Shown piece after piece: positions 1-8,689 of a stretch of 64,000 nt of DNA. The notes under the pieces were generated by a model. It was not told the origin of the DNA. It made no database searches and worked only from the letters and a program-made list of their open reading frames with translations. This stretch comes from Arcticibacterium luteifluviistationis (lineage in GTDB: Bacteria; Bacteroidota; Bacteroidia; Cytophagales; Spirosomataceae). Location: NCBI RefSeq assembly GCF_003258705.1, contig NZ_CP029480.1, positions 1,612,001 through 1,676,000 on the forward strand, written 5' to 3'. Numbering within the stretch: the stretch's first letter is position 1; each line of letters begins with the position of its first letter. A program made the position numbers and the translations under genes.

Positions 1-492
1 GCTTTCGCTTATTCCTAAGAACTCCGCGATTTCTTCATGGTCAAAACCTTCAAACAGGTACATGTTTAAAACTGTTCTGTAACCATCTGGCAAAAGGGGC
101 ATTGCCATGTTTATTGATTCTATTTTATAATCTTTGTCGTCGTCTTCATAAAAGAATTCGCCTTCATCCACTATGTGGTGTTTATGGTCTTCAATATCTA
201 CCAGGTCTAGTTTTTTTGACCGTAGGTAATTGATAGACTTGTTTACCACAATTTGCTTTAGCCAGAGCCCAAAAGATGCTTCCATTCTGAAAGAGTCTAT
301 TTTGGTAAATGCATCTACAAAAGCTTCTTGCAAAACGTCTTCTGCCTCGTCTTGTTGTTTTACAAAACGCATGCAGGTACTAAGCATGGCTTTTGCGTAA
401 AGCTTATACAGTTGGTATTGGGCTTTGCGGTCTCCACGCTTACATGCCTCCACTATTACGGAGTTCTTTTCTATGTATTTTTTAGGTGTCAA
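1..492 (-). CDS. ECF-type RNA polymerase sigma-70 factor, 3' end cut by window edge
   Basis: The visible 164 codons carry sigma region 2 (EDVLQEAFVDAF, then FGLWLKQIVVNKSINYLRSKK), an acidic linker and the beginning of region 4 (LPDGYRTVLNMYLFEGFDHEEIAEFLGIS). That is the layout of small Bacteroidota ECF sigma factors, which direct RNA polymerase to envelope or stress promoters. The frame is closed upstream by TGA at 493-495, so the only start that keeps all of region 2 is TTG at 490-492. The next ATG would delete the first helix. The C-terminal end lies beyond position 1. No anti-sigma gene is visible on this side. The family call is firm; the regulon is unknown. Confidence 0.88.
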   Translation of the reverse strand, partial: MTPKKYIEKNSVIVEACKRGDRKAQYQLYKLYAKAMLSTCMRFVKQQDEAEDVLQEAFVDAFTKIDSFRMEASFGLWLKQIVVNKSINYLRSKKLDLVDIEDHKHHIVDEGEFFYEDDDKDYKIESINMAMPLLPDGYRTVLNMYLFEGFDHEEIAEFLGISES

Positions 493-663
493 TCAAATTC
501 GCCACCTCTTCCCGGACGAGGAAATAATTAATGTTTGTTATTGTACTGTTCAAGTTCGGGAATACTGAACTTCGTAAAGCTATGTTTAAAAGTCTGATAA
601 AAGAAAACGAAGTTGCATCAGTGGTGATATTTTTTGTTAGGTGGTGATTTAAAGCTTGAGCAT

Positions 664-698
664 AAAAAAACACCCATCAACTTTGGTCAATGGGTGTT
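664..698 (-). terminator. Intrinsic terminator of the M1 peptidase gene
   Basis: A 7-bp inverted repeat (CACCCAT at 671-677, ATGGGTG at 690-696) with a 12-nt loop is followed on the minus strand by seven T (664-670). It lies just past the peptidase stop codon at 725. Confidence 0.8.
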
Positions 699-724
699 CT
701 GTTTGTAATTCTTATTACAGAAAA

Positions 725-3094
725 TTAATTCTGAGCTGCCTCCTGCATAGGATTTAAAGAAGAACCACGAGTCCTTTTATAAATTTGGAACCTAGATGGA
801 GCTTCAGGAGCTTTCGGGAAAGTGTTGTTTCCTGTGTCAATATCTGCTATCTCAAGGAAAGGGTCTAAAGTGAATTTGACCACTCTCTTTGCCGTAGGAA
901 TAGTTTTGATAATTTCTTCCGAGTTCTTTCTCCAGATTTCTGCAGGGAAACGAGCCACTTCGCTAGTTCCGTCTTCAAAATCCATTTTGACAATAACTGG
1001 CATAACTAAACCACCTTTGTTTTTGATGCTTAAAGCATAAAAATTGGTGCCAGCGTCTATTAGTGCTTTGTGGTCATCACTTAAGTTTGCTTTGAACTTC
1101 TCATATTTTGCTTGGTCTTGAGGTGTGACTGCATATGGGTCATAGGTACTATAGAAATCTTGGTAGGCTTTATCAGCTTCTTCTACAGTTACTTTTACGT
1201 CTGTCTTATTTCTGTTTACAGCCATTGTATTTCTGCTCGCTTCATAAGCTTTACGCTCTTCTGCTTTAGATATTTCCGGATTTTCAGAATCGACAGCATA
1301 CCATTCTACGCTAGTTAACTCTTGATCTACTGGGTCCGTGGTATAAAACCAGCCTCTCCAAAACCAATCTAAATCTACACCAGAAGCATCTTCCATAGTT
1401 CGGAAGAAATCAGCAGGCTTAGGATGTTTGAAAGCCCATCTTTGAGCATATTCTTTAAAAGCATAATCAAATAGTTCTCTGCCCATAACGGTTTCTCTCA
1501 AAATATTAAGGGCTATTGCAGGTTTGCCGTAGGCATTATTTCCAAACTGAATTATTTGCTCAGAATTGGTCATAATAGGCTGCATTTGAGACGGGTCAGA
1601 ACGCATGTAAGAAACGATGTCTTGTGGCTCACCTCTTCTTGAGAGGAAATCTCTGTCCCACTCTTGTTCTGCTAAATATTGCATAAAGGAGTTAAGGCCT
1701 TCGTCCATCCATGTCCACTGACGCTCGTCAGAGTTGACTATCATAGGGAAGAAGTTATGACCCACTTCGTGAATAATAACACCAATCATTCCTCTTTTAG
1801 TAAACTGAGAATAAGTACCGTCACTTTCTGGACGGCCTCCGTTAAAAGAAATCATAGGATACTCCATACCGCCACCAGCTGTAGAGTGACATGAAATAGC
1901 TACTGGATAAGGATACTCAAAAGTACGCTCACCATATACTTTCATGGTGTGTTCTACCACTTTGGTACTGTATTGACCCCATAATGGATTTCCTTCTTTA
2001 GGATAAACCGACATGCTCCATATTTTACGACCGTTGTTGTAAACATCGGTTTGCATGGCATCCCAAATAAACCTTCTGGAAGAAGCAAAAGCGAAGTCAC
2101 GAACATTTTCTGCTTTAAACTTCCAAGTTTTCTTTTTAGTCGATTTTGTTTTTGAAGCTTCAATAGCTTCGTCTTGCGTTACTATAACTACTGGCTGAGT
2201 TGCTTTTGCAGCCTCTTCCATTCTTTTTCTTTGAGTACGGCTTAATACTTGGTTGTAGTTTTGACACTCACCAGTGGCTACTAAAACGTGGTCGTCTGGT
2301 ACGGTAATGTCAACTTCATAATCACCAAAAACTAAAGCAAACTCACCACTACCTACAAATTGTTTGTGCTGCCAGCCGTTTACGTCATCATAAACTGCCA
2401 TTCTTGGAAACCAGTGAGCCACAAAATAGTTGTAATTACCATCTTCTTCAAAAAACTCAAAACCAGAACGGCCATAGTAGGCAGCCATGTTATAAGACCA
2501 GTCAATTTTGAATGAGAAAGTCTCGTCTTTCTGTAATGGAGTAGGCAAATCAATACGCATCATAGTGCTATTGATAGTGTATTTAAGGTCATTGCCATTT
2601 AAGTCTTTTACCACTGTAATGTTGTAACCTCGTTCTCTGCTTTTATCTACATCGCCAAAAACTGAACTGGCAGACTGTAAACCATTGATTTGGCCTGAAG
2701 TCATTTTGTCGCTAATGCCGCCAGTTTTAGAAAGTGCGTTGATAGAATTGTCTTTAAACATATTCATGTCAAGCTGTACCCAAATGTATTTTAAAGGATC
2801 TGGCGAGAAGTTATAATAGATGACTTCTTCAGAACCAATAATTCTTTGGTTTTCGTCGTCAAGTTCTACTTTGATTTTATAGTCGGCTTTTTGTTGGTAA
2901 TAAGCATGACCAGGTGCACCTGAACCAGTCCTATACTCATTAGGGGTTGGTAAGTCTTCTCCTAATTGTTCAAAAACTCTAGTGCTTTTGTTTTGGGCGG
3001 ATGCCAACGGCTGTATTAAAAGTATTAAAGTAATACTGAAGACCGCCGTTAAGAATGTTTTGCCCGAAGGAAACATTATTGGTTTATGAGTCAT
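725..3094 (-). CDS. Secreted M1-family zinc metallopeptidase
   Basis: This 789-residue protein starts with a signal peptide (hydrophobic residues about 14-33, cleavage near ASAQ). It contains the gluzincin motif HEVGH at residues 442-446 with the third zinc ligand E465 in WMDEG, 19 residues after the second His as M1 enzymes require. A GGGMEYP exopeptidase motif sits near 407-413. It should cleave N-terminal residues from peptides in the periplasm or outside the cell. The C-terminal 250 residues diverge from classical aminopeptidase N, as in other Bacteroidota M1 proteins. It is transcribed alone, with its own promoter (3121-3153) and terminator (664-698). Substrate range cannot be read from the sequence. 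Confidence 0.93.
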   Translation of the reverse strand: MTHKPIMFPSGKTFLTAVFSITLILLIQPLASAQNKSTRVFEQLGEDLPTPNEYRTGSGAPGHAYYQQKADYKIKVELDDENQRIIGSEEVIYYNFSPDPLKYIWVQLDMNMFKDNSINALSKTGGISDKMTSGQINGLQSASSVFGDVDKSRERGYNITVVKDLNGNDLKYTINSTMMRIDLPTPLQKDETFSFKIDWSYNMAAYYGRSGFEFFEEDGNYNYFVAHWFPRMAVYDDVNGWQHKQFVGSGEFALVFGDYEVDITVPDDHVLVATGECQNYNQVLSRTQRKRMEEAAKATQPVVIVTQDEAIEASKTKSTKKKTWKFKAENVRDFAFASSRRFIWDAMQTDVYNNGRKIWSMSVYPKEGNPLWGQYSTKVVEHTMKVYGERTFEYPYPVAISCHSTAGGGMEYPMISFNGGRPESDGTYSQFTKRGMIGVIIHEVGHNFFPMIVNSDERQWTWMDEGLNSFMQYLAEQEWDRDFLSRRGEPQDIVSYMRSDPSQMQPIMTNSEQIIQFGNNAYGKPAIALNILRETVMGRELFDYAFKEYAQRWAFKHPKPADFFRTMEDASGVDLDWFWRGWFYTTDPVDQELTSVEWYAVDSENPEISKAEERKAYEASRNTMAVNRNKTDVKVTVEEADKAYQDFYSTYDPYAVTPQDQAKYEKFKANLSDDHKALIDAGTNFYALSIKNKGGLVMPVIVKMDFEDGTSEVARFPAEIWRKNSEEIIKTIPTAKRVVKFTLDPFLEIADIDTGNNTFPKAPEAPSRFQIYKRTRGSSLNPMQEAAQN

Positions 3095-3120
3095 TTTTTA
3101 ATTGATGATTATATGATTTT

Positions 3121-3153
3121 CAAAGATACGGTTTTTGATAAAGAATTAACAAA
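3121..3153 (-). promoter_or_regulatory. Bacteroidota-type promoter of the M1 peptidase gene
   Basis: Read on the minus strand: TTTG (3153-3150), a 21-nt spacer, then TATCTTTG (3128-3121). This matches the Bacteroidota housekeeping consensus TTTG-N19-21-TAnnTTTG. The start codon is about 27 nt downstream. Confidence 0.6.
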
Positions 3154-3257
3154 AGGGTAATCTAGGCAATTGCTAGTTTGGGTTTCAGATTTGCCATTAA
3201 ATATTCTGCAGAGCCTTCGTTTAGTAATATTTTTCGTAAGTTTTTCTATGTTTAATG

Positions 3258-3290
3258 AAATGAAAACGCCCCACTCTTAAGAAGTGGAGC
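3258..3290 (-). terminator. Probable terminator of the LytTR gene
   Basis: The minus-strand RNA can fold GCUCCACU (3290-3283) with AGUGGGGC (3275-3268), eight pairs including one U-G pair, around a 7-nt loop. A T-rich stretch (3267-3258) follows. The U-G pair becomes a C-A mismatch on the other strand, so the minus orientation is favoured. It lies about 65 nt past the LytTR stop. Confidence 0.6.
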
Positions 3291-3353
3291 ATTTCACTTG
3301 TACAGGCAGATTTAGTTTTTTGTGTGGAATTAGGAGCTATTAGAAAAGGGGTT

Positions 3354-3662
3354 TTATCGAAATCTTAATAAAGCAATAGCAAATTCTACTTCTTTTATTT
3401 TCCGCCTGGAAACTGGAATGTTTTGACCGTTTTTTAAAAGGATTTCGGCGTATGTACCTTCTTTAGAATAGTTTTTTATGTGAGAAGGGTTTACTAAGTG
3501 CTTCCTACTAATTCTAATGAAGGAGTTCAGTTCTTCTTCGTGACGGCATAGGGTATAGCAAGAGGTTTTCTTTAAGCCATTTTTAAAATGAAATATGGTA
3601 TAGTTTACATCTCCTTCTAAAAAGAGAATATTGGCACTGTTTTGATACTTGTAATTGGTCAT
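3354..3662 (-). CDS. Stand-alone LytTR DNA-binding domain protein
   Basis: About 102 residues, consisting almost only of a LytTR domain: ANILFLEGDVNYTIFHF, FIRISRKHLVNPSHI and an IPVSRRK end are the typical beta-strand segments. LytTR domains bind direct-repeat DNA sites; without a receiver domain the protein would be a simple DNA-binding regulator. I chose ATG 3662; a TTG at 3677 in frame would add five residues. Its promoter (3709-3741) faces that of the giant secreted protein gene, with a perfect 20-bp palindrome between them, so control of that neighbour is a reasonable inference but unproven. Such domains usually prefer direct repeats, so the palindrome may belong to another regulator. 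Confidence 0.88.
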   Translation of the reverse strand: MTNYKYQNSANILFLEGDVNYTIFHFKNGLKKTSCYTLCRHEEELNSFIRISRKHLVNPSHIKNYSKEGTYAEILLKNGQNIPVSRRKIKEVEFAIALLRFR

Positions 3663-3708
3663 TTTTAATAAAATCAATTAAAAAGGCTATTGACTTTTTC
3701 TTAATTGC

Positions 3709-3741
3709 CAAAAGTAAGCTGATACTTATGATAGGAGCAAT
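3709..3741 (-). promoter_or_regulatory. Promoter of the LytTR gene
   Basis: Minus strand: ATTG (3741-3738), 21-nt spacer, TACTTTTG (3716-3709), close to TTTG-N19-21-TAnnTTTG. The -33 element runs into the palindrome at 3739-3758. Confidence 0.5.
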
Positions 3742-3758
3742 ACCCCGATCGGGGTATT
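3739..3758. promoter_or_regulatory. Perfect 20-bp palindrome, candidate operator
   Basis: AATACCCCGATCGGGGTATT reads identically on both strands. It occupies the -33 region of the LytTR promoter and the -33 region of the opposite candidate promoter (3768-3775). It could also form a short hairpin followed by TTTT on the plus strand, but no gene ends just before it, so an operator is more likely than a terminator. Confidence 0.55.
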
Positions 3759-3767
3759 TTATGCTAC

Positions 3768-3775
3768 TACATTTG
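3768..3775 (+). promoter_or_regulatory. Candidate -7 element for the giant secreted protein gene
   Basis: TACATTTG matches TAnnTTTG. No TTTG is found 19-21 nt upstream; the palindrome at 3739-3758 is there instead, suggesting activator or repressor dependence. Confidence 0.4.
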
Positions 3776-3878
3776 AGAGATTGTTGATTAAATCAGTGCT
3801 TAAACCTTTACGGGTTTAATGGAGATTGTTTTTTTGATGAAAAAAAATGTAATTGCTGCTCAAAGCAACTTTTACGGA

Positions 3879-6800
3879 ATGCGTCGGTTTATAATACTTT
3901 TTACAATCTTTTTGATTCACTTTTCTTCCTCAGCACAAGAAATTATTCTTAAACAAACGGTACGGTTTTGTGCAGGAAATACTGTGGCAGTTGCATGTGA
4001 TGTTGTTGGTGACTTTAATTCATCAAATACGTTTTCCATTGAATTTTACAACACGGAAGGAGTCATTTATAGTGGCCAGGCAAGTATTAAGGATTATGAA
4101 ATGTCTTTTTTTATCCCTGATAATCTAGAAGGAGTTAATTGTAAGTTTAGAGTTAGGTCTTCATCACCAAGTATGGTGTTTGCAGAGCGGAATGCCTACA
4201 TCGTAGGAAAGCCCGAAATAAGTCCGATAGATGAATCTCCATACTTGAATAGTAAGATAAAAAAGTATGAGGCAGTGGATGTGACATTTACAGCAAATAG
4301 CCTTTTCGAGCCTTACTTGGTCTATTACTCTGATGGTACGTCTAAAGCTTCTTTAGATAAACGTTTTATTACGGTGGATAACAACATGGCTTATGGTATT
4401 GATAGTATAGTTCATAGCTGTGGAACTACAGGGAGTTATTACCTGCCTGTAAAAGTGACTGATTACCATTTTGATATTGTTGTTGAAAACTCTAGTTTTT
4501 GTTCTGGAAATAAATCGGCAGTGAAAATTCTGTCAGATGCAGTGTTCTCCCCTTCGGATATCGACTATCTGTTATTGGAGAAAGAGGAAGATGAATATTC
4601 TTTAAGCTACCAACTTATAGATGAGATTTTGCTGTTCGATATTCCCGAAGAGTTAGAATCTGGCGTGTTTAATTTAAAGGTTGGGATGTCTACTTTTAAT
4701 GAAGTAGTGGAACAAAAGATAAACGTTGTTAAAACGCCTAAATACTCTTTGGATACGACCGTGAATGTCCTCTTAGGGAATGATGTGATTTTAGAGAATT
4801 TAAGAATAGATGAGTTAGGTAGTTTTGATCAAACAAAAACTCAGTTGTTTTTAAATGACCAATTAGAGTTCAATACATATAACACAAATGATATAAGAAT
4901 TTCAAATATTAGAGAATCCAAATATTACGAATTAACAAAAGCATATAATGAATGCTTTTTAAGAGTTGAAGGTGGCGTTCAGGTTAATGTATTACCCACC
5001 ATAATTATAGACTCTGTATCTGATAAAAGAATTTGTGAGGGAGAAAACCTGTTTTTTTATTGTCATTCTAATGTTCCATTAGCATCAAATTTGACTTATA
5101 AAATAGGTTTCAATTATACAGACCATGATAATTTTCCGACCAATATTTATGACTTGGATATTGAATGGGTTTCTGATGGTGTTTTTAAATTAAATCCTTC
5201 ACAGTATGCCAATTTGGGTAAGAGAACGGCCATGCATCCTAATATTTATACCACTTCAGGTATAAAAGGCAAACCTTTTACTGAAAATGTAGGAATCTTA
5301 AAAGCCCCAAGCATTAATATTCTAAGACATGAAGGATATGGGGCGGCAATTAGGACAGGTACCGTAACGCTATATTCGGAATCTAATGATTTGCCAGAAG
5401 GTAATATGTTAATGTCTGATGGGAAAACTGTAGAGTTGAGAACTTCGGGTGGTAGAATTTTGTCGGTACTTCGTCCCGAATATGAGGGGAATTACTATCC
5501 AGTAAAGACATTTAATAAATGTGGCGAAAATTTTTCAAATTCTGGTGGTGTAAATATACAATGGACCGATGAATCAGTACCTGCTATTCTCCTTTCATGG
5601 ATTGAAAGGGAGTTCTATGAAACTGGTGACACTTTGTTCTTAAATTGGGAAACGTATGGCACATTTGGAGGTTCTAATGCTTTTTATGCGGATTTTTTAA
5701 ATTTTAGCGATGATGTTCTAGTCCATTCCATTCCAATCATTGCGGGGCAAGACTTTGTAGTAATTCCAAACTTAGGGGAAGAGTATTATAGTTATGTACG
5801 GATTAGGGCTTCCGCTCCCTCAACTGTAAGCACGCAAAGGCTAGTGGGCTATGTGAAAATCCCAAACCCAATTGACACTAAAATCATGGCGAGGCAGTCA
5901 GAATTTGATAGTCGTTCCTTTTATCTTCCAGATACAGCTTATTTAGATAGTTATACCAAAACAGATTTATTACTTACAAAAAGTGATGGCTTAAGTTCCG
6001 CTGATTCTTATGGATTGTTTGAACTGTATAATACGGATAATAAGAGAATCTCTTTAGGAAAGGGCTTGTCCTTTTCTAAAGATAGCCTGATCAAAGCGGC
6101 TTACTTAAAGACAAAAAACGGAGTTTGGCCCTTTGAAGATTCCATTCAAATTATTCATAAGCCATTTAGATTTAAATTGAAGTCTTATGAAACCTTTTGT
6201 TCTAATTCTTACAGCTATGTTAGCCTTGATTATTTTCTGCACGGTGATGTTCCCAGTAACCTTGATTTGAAGATTAAAATACGTAAAAAGTATGAATCAG
6301 CTGAGTTTATCTTAGTAGATCAGGTTTCTGTTTATGAAAGGAAAATGGTTTTTAAAGTTCCTTTCTCCTCCGTAGAACAAGGGCTTTATGATATTATTGT
6401 TTACGATGCTATTTCAGGGGTAAGTTCGGAAAACGAACACTTTCATCCATGGTTAAATCATATTATAGGTTCTCCTACCTTCTCCGTTGACTCTAATTTA
6501 GGTAGGGATATAGTATCTAATGAGGAAAGAGTCAATATAAAATTACAACCTTCTTATGATGAATCATTTAACTTTTATTGGCTATCTAATATCGACAATT
6601 TATATTCCTCAGCTTACACGCAGGAGATATCATCAAACCAATTGGTCTATGGGATAGTGGGTTTTACCAAATGTGGTTATGTGAATTCGCCAGATACAGT
6701 AAAGCTGGAGTTTCTTCCGAGCATTCTTGAAATGTACTCAGTAGAATTACCATGTGTAGGTCAAAGTGAGCCTATGGAAATTTTATATAGAAAACGAAGT

Positions 6801-8087
6801 AAAACTATTGACCCCAATACTGAATGGACTTTCTATTTAAAGTTAGGGGAAACGGAAATTGACCTTTATAGTATTGATAGTATCTCGTCAAATGTTATCG
6901 GTTATCATAAGCTTGATTTACCATTAGGCCTTGGTGAAGGTACTTACCAATTAAGATATAGATCCACTCAGCCTTTTTATGATAAATATTTATCGACGAT
7001 AACACTTTCGAAACAACCCGAAGCAGAACTTATTTCCTCAACGATTTATAAATACCATGAAGATCTATACCATCTGCCTTTAAGATTGTCTGGCGGAAGT
7101 GGAAATTACACTTTGAAATTTAGTAATTCTGGATTTCAGGAAAACCTAGATCCACTTTTCCCGTTTTTTGAAATTGCTAGTACATATTTTTATTCTGAAG
7201 GTTATTTTTCTGTACATCCTACTCTGGCATTTGAAGGAGCACATGAGGTGGAGATTACAGGGTTTACTACAAGCGGAGGTGGTTGTGAGGGCGTTTCTTC
7301 TGGGCTTATTAATGTTCTTTACCTTAACGATGATAAGAAACTGTATGCAAATATTATAAATGATAATGACGATGTTCAAATTCTTTGTCAATCTGGAGAT
7401 ACATTAACTTTAGAGCTTGTCTTAGAAGGAAATTTTGGGATAAGTAATTTTGTTCCACAATTATCTAATGGTTTAGGTACGAATTATACTAATGTTCCTT
7501 TTACAGCCAGTGGAAATATTTATGAGGTATATCTGCCAGAAAACTTACCCGCAGGTGAGGCTTATTATTTTCGTTTTCATGAGACTATAACGGACATTTA
7601 TGGTGCATCAAGTGATAAGCAAATAGTAATTAAAGAAAACCCGTCTTTATCCATTTCTCTTGCTACGTCTATAGTAGAGGGTGACTCAGCACTTCTTTCT
7701 TTAAGTTTTATAGGGGAAAGACCATTCTCTTTCTTATTAGGCAATGAGGGCTTTGAAAGTGAATGGAATGCCTCTAGTTATAAAACCTATTTGAGTCCAA
7801 CTGCAAGTACACAATATGTCCTAAATAATTATAGCGATAAGTATTGCTCTGTTGATTTGGAAGAGCGTTTTACGCTAAAGGTATTATGTAAGGAATTAGA
7901 TGAAATAAGAAATATAGTAGGTGAAAACCAATTATACAGAGCTAACCGACTTGTCATCTCTTCGGTACAGGATTCAAACACTACTTTGGAATTGAATGCC
8001 GGTCGAAATATCATTATTGAGCCTGGTTTTGAAACAAAGACCAATGCTATTTTTAAAGCAGTTATTTCAGGATGTGAAGAAAACTAG
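3879..8087 (+). CDS. Giant secreted Ig-like repeat protein with C-terminal 'GFE' beta domain
   Basis: About 1400 residues. I chose ATG 3879 because MRRFIILFTIFLIHFSSSAQ is then a clean signal peptide; in-frame ATGs at 3819 and 3837 would add 20 or 14 residues. The body repeats a pattern of about 150-200 residues in which a module begins with Cys-x-Gly/Ser (CAGNT, CSGNK, CEGEN, CSNSY, CVGQS, CQSGD) followed by strand-rich sequence, as in stacked Ig-like adhesin modules. The C-terminus (LELNAGRNIIIEPGFETKTN then IFKAVISGC) resembles the beta-stack domain that ends many Bacteroidota surface proteins. It is probably a cell-surface or secreted adhesin. No enzyme motif is visible. It is monocistronic and divergent from the LytTR gene. 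Confidence 0.75.
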   Translation: MRRFIILFTIFLIHFSSSAQEIILKQTVRFCAGNTVAVACDVVGDFNSSNTFSIEFYNTEGVIYSGQASIKDYEMSFFIPDNLEGVNCKFRVRSSSPSMVFAERNAYIVGKPEISPIDESPYLNSKIKKYEAVDVTFTANSLFEPYLVYYSDGTSKASLDKRFITVDNNMAYGIDSIVHSCGTTGSYYLPVKVTDYHFDIVVENSSFCSGNKSAVKILSDAVFSPSDIDYLLLEKEEDEYSLSYQLIDEILLFDIPEELESGVFNLKVGMSTFNEVVEQKINVVKTPKYSLDTTVNVLLGNDVILENLRIDELGSFDQTKTQLFLNDQLEFNTYNTNDIRISNIRESKYYELTKAYNECFLRVEGGVQVNVLPTIIIDSVSDKRICEGENLFFYCHSNVPLASNLTYKIGFNYTDHDNFPTNIYDLDIEWVSDGVFKLNPSQYANLGKRTAMHPNIYTTSGIKGKPFTENVGILKAPSINILRHEGYGAAIRTGTVTLYSESNDLPEGNMLMSDGKTVELRTSGGRILSVLRPEYEGNYYPVKTFNKCGENFSNSGGVNIQWTDESVPAILLSWIEREFYETGDTLFLNWETYGTFGGSNAFYADFLNFSDDVLVHSIPIIAGQDFVVIPNLGEEYYSYVRIRASAPSTVSTQRLVGYVKIPNPIDTKIMARQSEFDSRSFYLPDTAYLDSYTKTDLLLTKSDGLSSADSYGLFELYNTDNKRISLGKGLSFSKDSLIKAAYLKTKNGVWPFEDSIQIIHKPFRFKLKSYETFCSNSYSYVSLDYFLHGDVPSNLDLKIKIRKKYESAEFILVDQVSVYERKMVFKVPFSSVEQGLYDIIVYDAISGVSSENEHFHPWLNHIIGSPTFSVDSNLGRDIVSNEERVNIKLQPSYDESFNFYWLSNIDNLYSSAYTQEISSNQLVYGIVGFTKCGYVNSPDTVKLEFLPSILEMYSVELPCVGQSEPMEILYRKRSKTIDPNTEWTFYLKLGETEIDLYSIDSISSNVIGYHKLDLPLGLGEGTYQLRYRSTQPFYDKYLSTITLSKQPEAELISSTIYKYHEDLYHLPLRLSGGSGNYTLKFSNSGFQENLDPLFPFFEIASTYFYSEGYFSVHPTLAFEGAHEVEITGFTTSGGGCEGVSSGLINVLYLNDDKKLYANIINDNDDVQILCQSGDTLTLELVLEGNFGISNFVPQLSNGLGTNYTNVPFTASGNIYEVYLPENLPAGEAYYFRFHETITDIYGASSDKQIVIKENPSLSISLATSIVEGDSALLSLSFIGERPFSFLLGNEGFESEWNASSYKTYLSPTASTQYVLNNYSDKYCSVDLEERFTLKVLCKELDEIRNIVGENQLYRANRLVISSVQDSNTTLELNAGRNIIIEPGFETKTNAIFKAVISGCEEN

Positions 8088-8094
8088 CTTTTTG

Positions 8095-8682
8095 TTATGC
8101 TACCACTTTTGAGGAAGTGCTGATAGTAAATCCATTAACCATTTTGATGTAATCCGTGTATTCTTGGAAAAATGGGCTTTTTATAGCGTTGAGGTAGGCT
8201 GTATCCCAAGGATTAATAAACATTTGAAAACGTAAACCGTAATCATGCCTTATTTCGCGGTAAACCTGAAAACCAATTTTTTCATACATTTTAATCAAAT
8301 GCTCCTCGGTTTCAATCAAGGCAATATGACAACCTTCTAAAAGAGCTTGCTTATAAATGCGGGTGGTCAGGTCATAGGCCACCCTGGTTTTTCTATATGT
8401 AGGATGAATAACCAAGCGGTCAACGAGGGCAACTCTTGATTTAAAACTCGGTTTTTGGGTACCCCAATATTCTCTTATTTCGAGATTGTCAAATTTGAAA
8501 GTACATCGTAAACTCCCAATAATGGCTTCATTGCGTTTAGCGTACAAAATCACAGACTGTGCATCTGTCAAATCTTCGTTTTTCAGCAGGAAGCTTTTTT
8601 GAAGCTCTTGCTGGTTAACTAGATATCGTAATGACTTTATAGCGTCTAATTCTTCTGGGGTAGTGGCAGCGTTTATATGCAT
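8095..8682 (-). CDS. GNAT-fold N-acyltransferase (FeeM/autoinducer-synthase-like)
   Basis: 195 residues with a GNAT-like order: an N-terminal LRYLVNQQEL segment, the beta-4 core NEAIIGSLRCTF, then VALVDRLVIHPTYRKTRVAYDLTTRIYKQA written across strand and helix, and MYEKIGFQVY near the end. The R-K-T-R-V-A stretch stands where acyl-CoA or acyl-ACP phosphate binding usually occurs, though the canonical Q/R-x-x-G-x-G/A is degenerate. The layout is closer to N-acyl amino acid or homoserine-lactone synthases than to small acetyltransferases. It lies 7 nt downstream of the heme-oxygenase-like gene, so both are almost certainly co-transcribed and may act on one metabolite. The substrate is unknown. 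Confidence 0.68.
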   Translation of the reverse strand: MHINAATTPEELDAIKSLRYLVNQQELQKSFLLKNEDLTDAQSVILYAKRNEAIIGSLRCTFKFDNLEIREYWGTQKPSFKSRVALVDRLVIHPTYRKTRVAYDLTTRIYKQALLEGCHIALIETEEHLIKMYEKIGFQVYREIRHDYGLRFQMFINPWDTAYLNAIKSPFFQEYTDYIKMVNGFTISTSSKVVA

Positions 8683-8689
8683 GATTTGG

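Noticed and set aside
3800-3819. TTAAACC/GGTTTAA hairpin next to the upstream ATG of the giant gene
   Set aside because: Short and AT-rich; may reduce use of the ATG at 3819 but does not define a feature by itself.
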